DNA from: Areca catechu
Taxonomy: Eukaryota > Streptophyta > Magnoliopsida > Arecales > Arecaceae
Assembly (NCBI GenBank): GCA_021397845.1
Contig: CM038038.1
Span: 70,354,748-70,418,747 of the forward strand
DNA: 64,000 nt
Direction: 5' to 3'
Below the pieces are notes generated by a model that was given only the letters and a program-made list of their open reading frames with translations, was not told the DNA's origin and did not search any database. This document shows positions 44,349 through 54,280 of the stretch, piece by piece. The position numbers were made by a program, and so were the translations under genes. Each line of letters starts with the position of its first letter. Position 1 is the stretch's first letter.

Positions 44349-45052
44349 TGTTGGTGAGCGAGACCTCGCTCGACCCTGCAAAATGCCTGGGATCAACTTG
44401 ATGCTGCCATGACTATGAAAGGAACCATCACCAGGGAAGGATTGGGGCACACCATCCGCTCCTAGTTGTGGAGGCGTGCCCCCATGGGGCTGCAAACGAT
44501 AGAGAGAACCAGACAGAGGGTGAAGAAGAAGAACACCAAACCTTGGAGGAGAAAAGGGATCTCTTCTATTCTCAAAACCTCACTACTCTTTCACACGTAC
44601 AAGATAGAAGATACATATATATACCCTAGGCCACAACCAACCTAGCCCTCAAAACACTCCTCCCCAGGCCAACTCATGAAGTCTGTAACCCGTCAGATGA
44701 GTCGACTCGACCAGACCACGAGCCGACTTGACCATAACTCCATCCTACTATCAACCTGCAGGAGTCAGCTCCTATAGTGACCAAACCGACTCGATCCATC
44801 TGAGCCGACTCCTGCAGATCCCAAACTGACTCCAACCTCAAGATCCCAAACCCGAATCTCGAGCCCGTGGAGTGCCGAACTCTACCCTAGAACCAAACCC
44901 ATCCTAGACACCCATGAACACACCATGAGCCCCCTAGAATACCTCCAGGAACTACTTGGCACGCCTCCAAGCACCCAGGGTTCGCCTCCAGCATCCCTGC
45001 TATGGTCTTCCAAGTCTCTCCAAAGCTTGGGAGCACTATGCAAATCCCAACA
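44349..45052 (-). repeat. 3' LTR of the non-coding Copia derivative
   Basis: On the minus strand it starts TGTTGGGATTTGC at 45,052 and ends CGCTCACCAACA at 44,349. Confidence 0.9.
44612..44809 (-). promoter_or_regulatory. LTR promoter with RCCGAC boxes, non-coding Copia derivative
   Basis: On the minus strand a TATA box GGTATATATATG lies at ~44,613-44,624. Upstream of it (higher coordinates) are RCCGAC cores, read on the plus strand at 44,722, 44,785 and 44,804. The 5' LTR copy keeps cores at 47,342, 47,405 and 47,455. Confidence 0.5.
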
Positions 45053-45987
45053 ATCTCCACCTTGGTGCCCCCAAGCTTTGGCAAACCTGGCAATATCCTC
45101 GCCTCTGCCAACTCTCTTCAGCTGTTGATATCACCTGGAGACCACTGGGATGACCACCTCCATAGCTGAAGACCCTAGCTTGTATCTTAGCACCACCGAT
45201 TGTTGCTTTCCTTCTGTCTAGCAGCTGCATCAGTCTGTTCTTGAACTTTCCTGGAGAGAACCCAGTGAACATGAACCAGCACTTGCTGTAATTGGAGCTC
45301 TACCTGATACAATCTTCTCAAAGCCATGCCAAACTCTGCACACTCTGCTCCACCTAGCTAAGTGCATCCCTGATGCTCGTGTTAGGATATGGTCCTCCAA
45401 GCACCTCCTGCTCTGAACTCGTGTCAAAACCTACTCCACCCATGAAGCCACCTATCACCGGTGCTCCACCTAAGACTGAAGTCCACTTGATGCCACAGAA
45501 AAAAATCCCAAGGCCAGCAACTCAACGCTGCCCTGCTGAGCCTACACCTAAATCTCGTACCCAGTTGCTGCCTCCTCAGACCCTTCGTATATCGTGGACC
45601 TCTCCGAGACTATTTCGGATACTCTACAACCCCGTAGGAACCTCTGAAACCCAGGAGCTCATCCCCAACTCCTCAGATCTAGCAACTGAACCTAGTAACC
45701 ATCTCCACCTAGCTGCTGCATCATGTCCCAGCCTGTCTCTAGGCTGCATGACCTGACCATGTTCCAGCCTGTCTCTAGGCTGCATGACATCCCTGGCACT
45801 CCCTGAGACCTGTCCCAGGCCTCCCTGAGCTATCAGCCCCATCAGCTTCAATCTCTATCCCTAGGCCAATGCTACCATACCAGGACACTCCAGACTACCC
45901 GATACCCGCGGCACTCCCTAAGACTATCTCCTATCTCCCTAAGCTACCTCTGGCACCACCTCTGTTGATGTACCTGGGTCTCCTGAG

Positions 45988-46206
45988 ACCTCCCTGGTGC
46001 TCCCTAAGACCTATCGCCGGTCTCCCTGAGCTACCAACCTCCATCAACCTCTACTGATGTATCTCCCTGGTGCTCCCTGAGACATGTCCCTGGTCTCCCT
46101 AAGCTGTCAGCCTCCATCAACTTCTACTGATGTACCTCCCTGGTGCTCCCAGAGACATGTTCCCAGTCTCCCTGAGCTGCCAGCCTCCATCAACCTCTGC
46201 TGATGT
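45988..46206. repeat. 73-bp tandem repeat, three copies, in the non-coding Copia interior
   Basis: Units start near 45,989, 46,063 and 46,136. Each has 'ctccctggtgctccc', 'ctccctgagct' and 'cctccatcaacctctactga'. A separate 36-bp duplication ('cagcctgtctctaggctgca') lies at 45,723-45,790. Confidence 0.75.
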
Positions 46207-46968
46207 ACTCAGGTCTCCTCGCCCGAGCTGACTGTGACAGTCGAGCTGGCATTGGGATGCCTGAGCCAGCTTTGTGATACCCGAGTCGACTCCATCATCT
46301 TGTATCGCTTCCTGTATTCTCTGCCCAAGCCAGCTCTATGATGCCCAAGCCGACTCTGAGATGCCCTGTGATTAGTGTACGTGTCTTCTTCCTGGCAGCC
46401 ACACCACATATCATGCCCTCATGGACAGCCACTCTCTCCACCATCGTGGTCATCATGTACCAGCATAAAAAAAGACTACTCCCCCCTCCGATCCATGCCA
46501 ATGTGATCTGGATTTTCATCCATCACCATCGAGCCATCCAAATTTGCTGAAATCATCTCCATCTCCATCGGAGATCCACAGATCTAGACTCCGTGACCCC
46601 TCAAGCCGACGATCCTCCATGGCTTTCAGATCCATCAATCTGAACTCCAGCCATGCCATCATGACCTAGATCACATTTGCCACCACCAGGCCATCCGCCA
46701 AATCTCCTCTTTCATCTCTGGCATGATCCAAAATTCTCTTCCAGGGAAGGCAACAGGCCCTCACCTCCTATCTCATCCCTGGCAAGATCTCCAGTAGATC
46801 CACCATGCTTTCGATCTGCTTACCTCCGATCTCACCTCCATGAGATCTCTAATAGATCCACGCATCTGATCTGCACCACTACAGCCTCCTCCAGATCTAA
46901 CAACTAGAGATCTACTTCTTCTCTCCTTCTTCCTTCATGCCACCACATCAAGGAGCTCTGATACCAAA

Positions 46969-47672
46969 TATTGGTGAGCGAGAACTCGCTCGACCCTGCG
47001 GAATGCCCAGGATCAACTTGATGCTGCCATGACTATGAAAGGAACCATCACTAGGGAAGGATTGGGGCACACCATCCGCTCCCAGTCATGGAGGCATGCC
47101 CCCATGGGGCTGCAAACGATAGAGAGAACCAGAGAGAGGGTGAAGAAGAAGAACACCAAACCTTGGAGGAGAAAAGGGATCTGTTATATTTTCAAAACCT
47201 CACTACTCTCTCACACATACAAGATAGAAGATACATATATGTACCCTAGGCCACAACCGACCTAGCCCTCAAAACACTCCTCCCCAAGCCAACTCATGAA
47301 GTTTGTAACCCGTCAGATGAGTAGACTTGACCAGACCATGAGCCGACTCAACCAAAACTCCATCCTGCTGTCAACCTACAGGAGTCGGCTCCTATAGTGA
47401 CCGAACCGACTCGATCAATCCGAGCTGACTCCTGCAGATCCCAAACCGACTCCAACCTCAAGACCCACAAACCCAAATCTCGAGCCCGTGGAGTGCTGAA
47501 CTCCACCTTAGGACCAAACCCATCCTAGACACCCATGAACACACCATGAGCCCCTAGAACACCTCCAAGAACTACTTGGCATGCCTCCAAGCACCCAGGG
47601 ATCGCCTCCAGCTTCTCTGCCATGATCTTCCAAGTCTCTCCAAAGCTTGGGAGTACCATGCAAATCCCAACA
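46969..47672 (-). repeat. 5' LTR of the non-coding Copia derivative
   Basis: 704 bp. The terminal CA on the minus strand has become TA (46,969-46,970). The PBS follows directly on the minus strand. Confidence 0.9.
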
Positions 47673-48080
47673 ATGAAGACCCATCTAAAGCCAAACACAA
47701 GAGTTCTAAGACACCAACACAAGGATTCAAGGAGTTGCTACCCAAGAAGAACTAATTCTACTCTTTGTAACCCACACTACTCATGTAGGTGGTCATAAAT
47801 ACCACCATCAATCCCTCTTGTAAATTGATTCTATTATTCATGAAATAAAGGTGATATTATGCCATTCCTTGGCTGTGTCAAACATCATAGGGTTTGAGGC
47901 CCTATTCCTTTATTCTTTAGAGCATTGTGAGGTATGAGGCCATAGTTATCTTATATCTATCCCACCATCAGAAACCCTAGCCTCCAACAAGCTTCTTCCT
48001 CTCCTTTCCTTTTTTTTTCATTGAAATCCTTCTTCCTTTCATGTTTACTTTTGAGTGTTTGACTGATTGCAGGTGATCGA

Positions 48081-49630
48081 TGATGCGGGACCGTACACTC
48101 TAATATCAAGATCAGTGTCGGACCATGATCATTAAGAAATGATCTCTAGATTAGGATGTCCAATTTAATTAAGTTAAATCTAATTAAATAGAAATAACCA
48201 GCAAAATAATTGGGTCAGGTTATCAAAGTGGATCTCACCCGAAAACACGGAATCTCATGAAAGTTGGAAGAGGGAGATCGTCCCGAAATTGTCCAAAGTC
48301 CGGACCAGTAGTTCACGAGCGAGGTGGATCAGAAGCCGTTGGACCTGGAACACCAAGAGAATACAAGTGAAGAATAAATTCAAAATAAAATTTAATTAAA
48401 ATCCATTACTTTGAAATCTGTGCTTTGGGATCTGTGCACTCTGGGATCCGTGCACTCTGGGATCAGTGCGGTGCAGAAATCGGCAGCAGAGAACGTGAAG
48501 GCTTTCACGTTCGTGCCAAGTTCTTTCTCCTTCGTTCGTTACATGGGAGAACAGGGGAGGCTGAAGGTCTGTGGTTGGGTTCGCCGGCGTCGACGTTGGG
48601 CGGCGTTGGTGGTGATTCCGGTGGAGTGGACGGCGACGGCGGGGACGACAGCAGGGCCGTCGGCCTGCACGGGCGGAGGAGACGGCTGTAGTCGTTGAAG
48701 GCCGTGGAGGGCACGGGCAGCCGTGGAGGGACGAGGTGAGATCTGCTCGGTGGGGCACAGATCTGGTCGAGGCACCGGAAAAGTGGCTTCAGGCGAGGCG
48801 TCGTTCACGAACGGCCGGGGCGGTGAGGCGTCGCAGTGGCCGTAGGCGACTACAGGCGGGGAAATGCGACGACCGCTGGGATCGGCCTGGTGGATCTGGC
48901 AGGAGGCTTTACGGGAGGTCTGCGGCAGAGGCGCTTGGCGACGGCGTGCACGGGTGGAGGGGACGGCTGTGGTCCGAGGGAGATCTCCAGTCGGCGGGGT
49001 GGTTGGCTCGGTTGAGAGGATCCGGGGAGATTCTCGATGCTTGATTCTCGGGCGGCTCTTCGCATGGATGAACAGAAACGTGAGACTGGCTTAGGGAAAG
49101 AAGTCCAGCTTGGTTGGGAAAACGGGCTCAGGAATTGATTTCTTCACGGAAGGAAATAGTAACCAAGAGAGAAGGAAGAGAGACAGGAGAAGAGGAAAGA
49201 AAATCCAGTAAGACGAAGAAGGGGAGAATCAGAAGAGAGAAGAGATAGGGGAAGAGGAGAAGAACCAGGAGAGGAAATAGAACCAGGGAGAAGAAGAAGA
49301 GGGGAGGAGTCGGGATAGAGTTTTTTTCTCAAAAAATAATCTTCGTTTTTTTTCTTCTTCTCAGTTCCAACATGATCTTAAATAAATCTAAAACAAGAAA
49401 CTATCGCTAAAGCTAAATCCCTAAATAATCTCAAAATAATCGGAACTATAAGAGATTCCGATAACTCTAAATAAAACTAATCTCTGATTCAGAGATATCC
49501 CAAATCCCACGTACACCCATAATAAAAATAAAAAAAAATACATCAAGATCCGTACTGGGCTGGCACCGAGATCTGGGCTGGCTGCTAGGTCTGAACTGGC
49601 TGGATCTGAACTGGCTCAATGTCCCCATCA
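48081..49630 (-). repeat. 3' LTR of chromovirus derivative 3
   Basis: On the minus strand it starts TGATGGGGACATTGAG and ends GGTCCCGCATCA. It contains a ~520-bp GC- and CpG-rich block (48,540-49,060). One extra copy of a 16-bp unit (gcactctgggatccgt) near 48,437-48,460 explains the length difference. Confidence 0.93.
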
Positions 49631-50019
49631 TTTCCCCTGTGGTGGGGAGAACTCGACTCTGTCGAGTCAGGCTGGAGGTGTTCAAATAAATTTGGATCAA
49701 TGTTCTGCAGCTCCTCTTCGGTAATCCAGGAGTCTTCTGACTTTGGTCTGCCTCGCCAGTTAACAAGGTAGCGGTAGCAATTTTGACTCCTTGAAGACTT
49801 GATCTCCTTGTCCAAAATTTGTTTAATCACATCGTGTTGTCCTCTCTTTTGGAAAAGTAGACTCTCAAAAAGATGATCACTCTCAAAGAATGCAGGCTCA
49901 AATACCTCACCATGTGTCAATGCTGGTTCTTTATATTCAATTAGATCCAAATTATTAATCAAATTAACTCCTAATTGTTTTTTCAGCTCCAACCTCATGG
50001 TCTTGTTCTTCGTAGGCAT
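49585..50019 (-). CDS. Integrase tail and chromodomain, chromovirus derivative 3
   Basis: An open minus-strand frame of 144 codons overlapping the end of gag by ~56 nt in a different frame. It contains LGVNLINNLDLIEYKEPAL, the end of the integrase tail. The chromodomain is CYRYLVNWRGRPKSEDSWIT, then EEELQNIDPNLFEHL (~49,690-49,790). It ends inside the LTR. The start is unclear: the first ATG (MPTKNKTMRLEL) may merely mark the deletion junction, and expression by frameshift from gag is possible. A chromodomain with no integrase core is notable. Confidence 0.82.
   Translation of the reverse strand: MPTKNKTMRLELKKQLGVNLINNLDLIEYKEPALTHGEVFEPAFFESDHLFESLLFQKRGQHDVIKQILDKEIKSSRSQNCYRYLVNWRGRPKSEDSWITEEELQNIDPNLFEHLQPDSTESSSPHHRGNDGDIEPVQIQPVQT
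49631..49667 (-). promoter_or_regulatory. Hairpin plus polypurine tract, chromovirus derivative 3
   Basis: ACTCGAC-TCT-GTCGAGT (plus strand, 49,651-49,667) is a perfect 7-bp stem with a 3-nt loop, 20 nt from the LTR. The intervening minus-strand TCTCCCCACCACAGGGGAAA contains TCCCC/GGGGA arms and the PPT. Confidence 0.8.
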
Positions 50020-51244
50020 CGGCTAATCCTGGGTCAGCAGTGTAAACTTCTTCTTCAAGGACATCACCTAGATCTTCTTGTTCTTCAAGTGTCCCTATAT
50101 GCAAGGTTCTAGATGGACATTGGCTAGCTACATGACCTATCCCATTACATCTAAAGCAGTGGATCTTAGAGCTACTTCCACGGGAAGTTTCTCCTATAAT
50201 CCCTTTTCCTTTGTCATCTCTCGGGGGTCGACTACTAGGGGCCTGACTAATGTTAGGTTGTGGACTAGTCGGGGCTAGGTTCGTGCTAGGCCTTGGACCT
50301 AAAATTCCTGGTCTAGAAAGTTCAGATCTACGAGTGATAGACATTTGCTGAAATCTTTCATAGTCTTGAGCTAATTGATATGCTTGCATTAGACTATAAA
50401 CTTCTCTCAAAAACAATTCCTTTTGGATATCCACTCTCAGACCAGCTCTAAACCGGGATAAAGTGACAGATGGGTCTTCACGCACATTACATCGCATAAG
50501 GTATTCATCAAATTTATCGATGTAATCATTTACAAGTCCAGTTCCTTGGGTCAATCTTTGCCATTGGTCCAAAAGTCGCTGTTGATAAGATGCACGAAGA
50601 AACTTCTCTCGAAGCTTATCCTTCATCTCATCCCATGTTCCAACAGGGTCCTGTCTCCTATGAATGGCTAACCTCTGGACATTGTGCCAATATAGCTTTG
50701 CTTGGCCTAACAATCTCATTTGGGCAAACCTAACTTTTCTATCCTCAGACATATCATATCAGGAGAAGTAATGGTCCATATTAGCTTCCCAGTCAATATA
50801 TTCTTTGGGGTCTAGGCGACCTACAAAACTTGGGGCGTCAACCTTAACACTCCTCATGATTCGTTCATCTTGATCGATTGGGTTGTGATAAGACCTAAGT
50901 GTTGGATGATTACCTGGATAATCATGTCAATCCCTAGGGTCAGGTCGAAGGATTTGAGTATGACCACTATCATGATCTAGGTAGTCATTTCGGTCTCTAG
51001 GGTCTCTAGGATCTGGAACTCTAGGATCTGTAACTCTTGATGAAGAGTTCCTAATAGGGTAATTGGTGTTCACTAGTCGTTCCTCTTCAAGAGTTAATAC
51101 CCTGGCATCTAAAGATCCTAACTTGCTGTCAATTTTTTCGAGTTTACCCATGATTACTTGAAGGGCAGCTTCTAAACTGGGATCCATTTTGTTATCTACG
51201 GAAGAATGTTCTGATTGATACTTGTTTCCTGACCTAGTTGTCAT
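49964..51244 (-). pseudogene. gag: Full-length Ty3-type gag, chromovirus derivative 3 (two stops)
   Basis: One frame of ~426 codons from MTTRSGNKYQSEHSS. It has a short coiled coil (LEKIDSKLGSLDARVLTLEE), a Retrotrans_gag core (KEYIDWEANMDHYF, LLGQAKLYWHNVQR, TWDEMKDKLREKFL, GLVNDYIDKFDEYLMR), then a Ser/Pro linker and a CCHC knuckle CFRCNGIGHVASQC (50,117-50,158). An acidic tail (EEVYTADPGLADAYEE) closes it. TGA stops lie at 50,929-50,927 and just before 50,752; otherwise the frame is clean. The tail resembles the VDEYEGEE linker of derivatives 1 and 2. Confidence 0.9.
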
Positions 51245-51277
51245 GCAAAATTAAAATTGACCCTAACCTAACCTATT

Positions 51278-51289
51278 GCTCTGATACCA
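51278..51289 (-). promoter_or_regulatory. Primer binding site, chromovirus derivative 3
   Basis: Minus-strand TGGTATCAGAGC, three bases after the LTR end. Confidence 0.92.
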
Positions 51290-51292
51290 AAT

Positions 51293-52826
51293 TGATGCGG
51301 GACCGTACACTCTGATATCAAGATCAGTGTCGGACCGTGATCATTAAGAAATGATCTCTAGATTAGGATGTCCAATTTAATTAAGTTAAATCTAATTAAA
51401 TAGAAATAACCAGCAAAACAATTGGGTCAGGTTATCAAAGTGGATCTCACCCGAAAACACGGAATCTCACGAAAGTTGGAAGAGGGAGATCGTCCCGAAA
51501 TTGTCCAAAGTCCGGACCAGTAGTTCACGAGCGAGGTGGATCAGAAGCCGTTGGACCTGGAACACCAAGAGAATACAAGTGAAGAATAAATTCCAAATAA
51601 AATTTAATTAAAATCCATTACTTTGAAATCTATGCTTTGGGATCTGTGCACTCTGGGATCAGTGCGGTGCAGAAATCGGCAGCAGAGAACGTGAAGGCTT
51701 TCACGTTCGTGCCAAGTTCTTTCTCCTTCGTTCGTTACATGGGAGAACAGGGGAGGCTGAAGGTCTGTGGTTGGGTTCGCCGGCGTCGACGTTGGGCGGC
51801 GTTGGTGGTGATTCCAGTGGAGTGGACGGCGACGGCGGGGGCGACAGCAGGGCCGTCGGCCTGCACGGGCGGAGAAGACGGCTGCAGTCGTTGAAGGCCG
51901 TGGAGGGCACGGGCAGCCGTGGAGGGACGAGATGAGATCTGCTCGGTGGGGCACAGATATGGTCGAGGCGCCGGAAAAGTGGCTTCAGGCGAGGCGTCGT
52001 TCACGAACGGCCGGGGCGGTGAGGCGTCGCAGTGGCCGTAGGCGACTACAGGCGGGGAAATGCGACGACCGCTGGGATCGGCCTGGTGGATCCGGCAGGA
52101 GGCTTTATGGGAGGTCTGCGGTGGAGGCGCTTGGCGACGGCGTGCACGGGTGGAGGGGACGGCTGTGGTCCGAGGGAGATCTCCAGTCGGCGGGGTGGTT
52201 GGCTCGGTTGAGAGGATCCGGGGAGATTCTCGATGCTTGATTCTCGGGCGACTCTTCGCATGGATGAACAGAAACGTGAGACTGGCTTAGGGAAAGAAGT
52301 CCGGCTTGGTTGGGAAAACAGGCTCAGGAATTGATTTCTTCACGGAAGGAAATAGTAACCAAGAGAGAAGGAAGAGAGACAGGAGAAGAGGAAAGAAAAT
52401 CCAGTAAGACGAAGAAGGGGAGAATCAGAAGAGAGAAGAGACAGGGGAAGAGGAGAAGAACCGGGAGAGGAAATAGAACCAGGGAGAAGAAGAAGAGGGG
52501 AGGAGTCAGGATAGAGTTTTTTTCTCAAAAAATAATCTTTGTTTTTTTTCTTCTTCTCAGTTCCAACATGATCTTAAATAAATCTAAAACAAGAAACTAT
52601 CGCTAAAGCTAAATCCCTAAATAATCTCGAAATAATCGGAACTATAAGAGATTCTGATAACTCTAAATAAAACTAATCTCTGATTTGGAGATATCCCAAA
52701 TCCCACGTACACCCATAATAAAAATAAAAAAAAATACATTAAGATCCGTACTGGGCTGGCACCGAGATCTGGGCTGGCTGCTAGGTCTAAACTGGCTAGA
52801 TCTGAACTGGCTCAATGTCCCCATTA
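51293..52826 (-). repeat. 5' LTR of chromovirus derivative 3
   Basis: 1,534 bp. The outer CA has become TA (plus strand ...CCATTA). It includes the same GC-rich block (51,725-52,230). Confidence 0.92.
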
Positions 52827-53241
52827 ATCGAGATCGAAGTGATGGTTATTTTTGCCTTGGAACCAGTAGAGCTGAAGATCGAAGCTCGAAGATTGAGATC
52901 TGGAAGTCCTTCCACAAGATCCTAGAGAGCCCAGTCAGATCCATAACAAAAGGGAAAATCATCTTCGTTGGTAAAGTATAAACCTTCTCTGACTCTTTAT
53001 TTTCTGATCCTTTGAAAAGTAGAACCCTAATTTAAGGTGATTTCTTAATTACCAGATCCGCCTTTCCTAACTAGGTTTGTTAGTTTGATATTGCGGGCTT
53101 ATACAAGTTGACTAGTCTTGTTTATTTTAATTACTTTGAGTCTTTAACCAAAAAAATTCAAAAAATTAATCTTTGTTAATTTTAGTTAATTAGTTTAATA
53201 TTCAGTAATTTAGTTTTTGCATATTGTCCCGCATCAAGAGG

Positions 53242-54280
53242 TCTCACCTGCTCAGTTTCATACAAGCCAATGCGGATGTCATCACTTGGACTACTGTAGA
53301 CATGCCCGGCATCCCTCCAGATGTAATCACCCACAAGCTGAACATCGACACCAACTGCCATCATGTCTGGTAGAAGAAGAGGAGTTTTGGCCCGGAGCGG
53401 TAGAAGGCAATCGACAAGGAGGTCGAAAAGCTCCTCGCGACAAGCTTCATCGATGAGATACGATATCCTGACTGGCTTGCTAATGTGGTGATGGTCAAGA
53501 AAGCTTTCGAGAAGTAGAGGATCTATGTAGACTACACTGACCTTAATCAGGCATGCCCGAAGGATAGCTTCTCGCTTCTCAAGATTGACCAACTAGTGCA
53601 TGTGACCTCGGGCCACAAGTTCCTCTGCTTCATGGGCATGTTCTCCGGATACAACAAATCTACATGCATCCAAAAGATGAGGAGCACACAGCATTTGTGA
53701 TCGACAAAGGTACGTACTGCAACAAGATAATGCTATTTGGTTTCAAGAATGCAGGGGCTATGTACCAGTGCCTAGTTAGCAAGGTCTTCAAAGACCAAAT
53801 CGATTGCAACATGCAAGTTTATGTGGATGACATGCTCGTCATGAGCGGCCCTGAGTTGGACCATGTTACTAACCTGGCGGAGGCCTTCGATAACCTTCAC
53901 CTCTACCAGATGAAGCTGAACCCCACCAAATGCATATTTGGCATCATGATGGGAAAGTTCCTGGGATTCCTGGTCACCTAGAGGAGGATAGAGGCCAATC
54001 TTGAGAAGATCCAGATGATCACTGACATGAGATATCCTGTCTCCAAGAAGGAGGTTCAGCATTTGACCGGATGCATCACGGCATTGAGCCATTTTATCTC
54101 ACATTCTGTTGAGCGCTGCCAGCCATTCTTCAAGGTGCTAGGCAAGATGCATGGCTTCACTTGGATGGAGTGCCAAGAGGCATTCAAGGGGCTGAAGAAG
54201 CTCCTCACCTCCCCACCATTGCTATCCATGCCAGAGCCAAGGGAAGAGCTCCTCCTGTACCTGGGGATCTTACCCTGAAG
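53242..54280 (+). pseudogene. Tat reverse transcriptase
   Basis: Blocks in order: MPGIPPDVITHKLNID, KKRSFGPER, YPDWLANVVMVKKAFEK, YVDYTDLNQACPKDSFSL, then after a frame change near 53,665 DKGTYCNKIMLFGFKNAGAM. The catalytic YVDDM is at 53,820-53,834, then LNPTKCIFGI and the connection domain to 54,280. Several stops are present (e.g. after FEK and HVW). ACPKDSF and TYCNKIM-type blocks are characteristic of the Tat clade. Confidence 0.9.

Larger units (their letters stand above)
44349..47672 (-). mobile_element. Non-coding Copia derivative (LARD/TRIM-like), TSD ATGAA
   Basis: A 3,324-bp element on the minus strand. It has 704-bp LTRs (46,969-47,672 is 5', 44,349-45,052 is 3'), ATGAA at 44,344-44,348 and 47,673-47,677, and a perfect initiator-Met PBS at 46,955-46,966. 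The PPT is AAGGTGGAGAT (minus strand, against 45,052), a typical Copia form. The ~1.9-kb interior has no recognisable gag or pol on either strand. It must move using another Copia's proteins. The LTRs differ by roughly 5% by eye. Confidence 0.88.
48081..52826 (-). mobile_element. Non-autonomous chromovirus derivative 3 (gag + chromodomain), TSD ATCGA
   Basis: A 4,746-bp minus-strand element with ATCGA at 48,076-48,080 and 52,827-52,831. LTRs are 1,550 and 1,534 bp and differ by ~33 substitutions by eye (~2%) plus one 16-bp repeat unit. The interior is only 1.66 kb: PBS, complete gag, then directly the integrase tail and chromodomain, hairpin and PPT. Protease, reverse transcriptase, RNase H and integrase core are absent. 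It is the most compact of the three gag+chromodomain elements. Confidence 0.93.
43162..53236 (+). mobile_element. Solo chromovirus-type LTR, itself invaded twice
   Basis: Ends are TGGTGCAGACACCAG and CCCGCATCA, with AAAGG (43,157-43,161) and AGAGG (53,237-53,241) as a duplication with one mismatch. After removal of the two nested elements, ~1,995 bp remain (43,162-44,348, 47,678-48,080, 52,832-53,236), with no PBS, PPT or coding domain. This is therefore a solo LTR of the same group as derivatives 1 and 2. No full-length partner is in the window. Confidence 0.75.

Noticed and set aside
48396..49094. Several overlapping open frames on both strands of the GC-rich block
   Set aside because: They are by-products of high GC inside an LTR, have no recognisable domain, and the same frames recur in the other LTR copy. 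I kept the base composition as a finding but not the frames as genes.
52310..52606. Lys/Arg/Glu-rich ORF in an LTR
   Set aside because: It comes from a purine-rich gaagag tract in the LTR, present with variants in both copies.
53182..53592. Minus-strand ORF at the Tat RT start
   Set aside because: The plus strand there encodes recognisable RT blocks; the minus frame is accidental.
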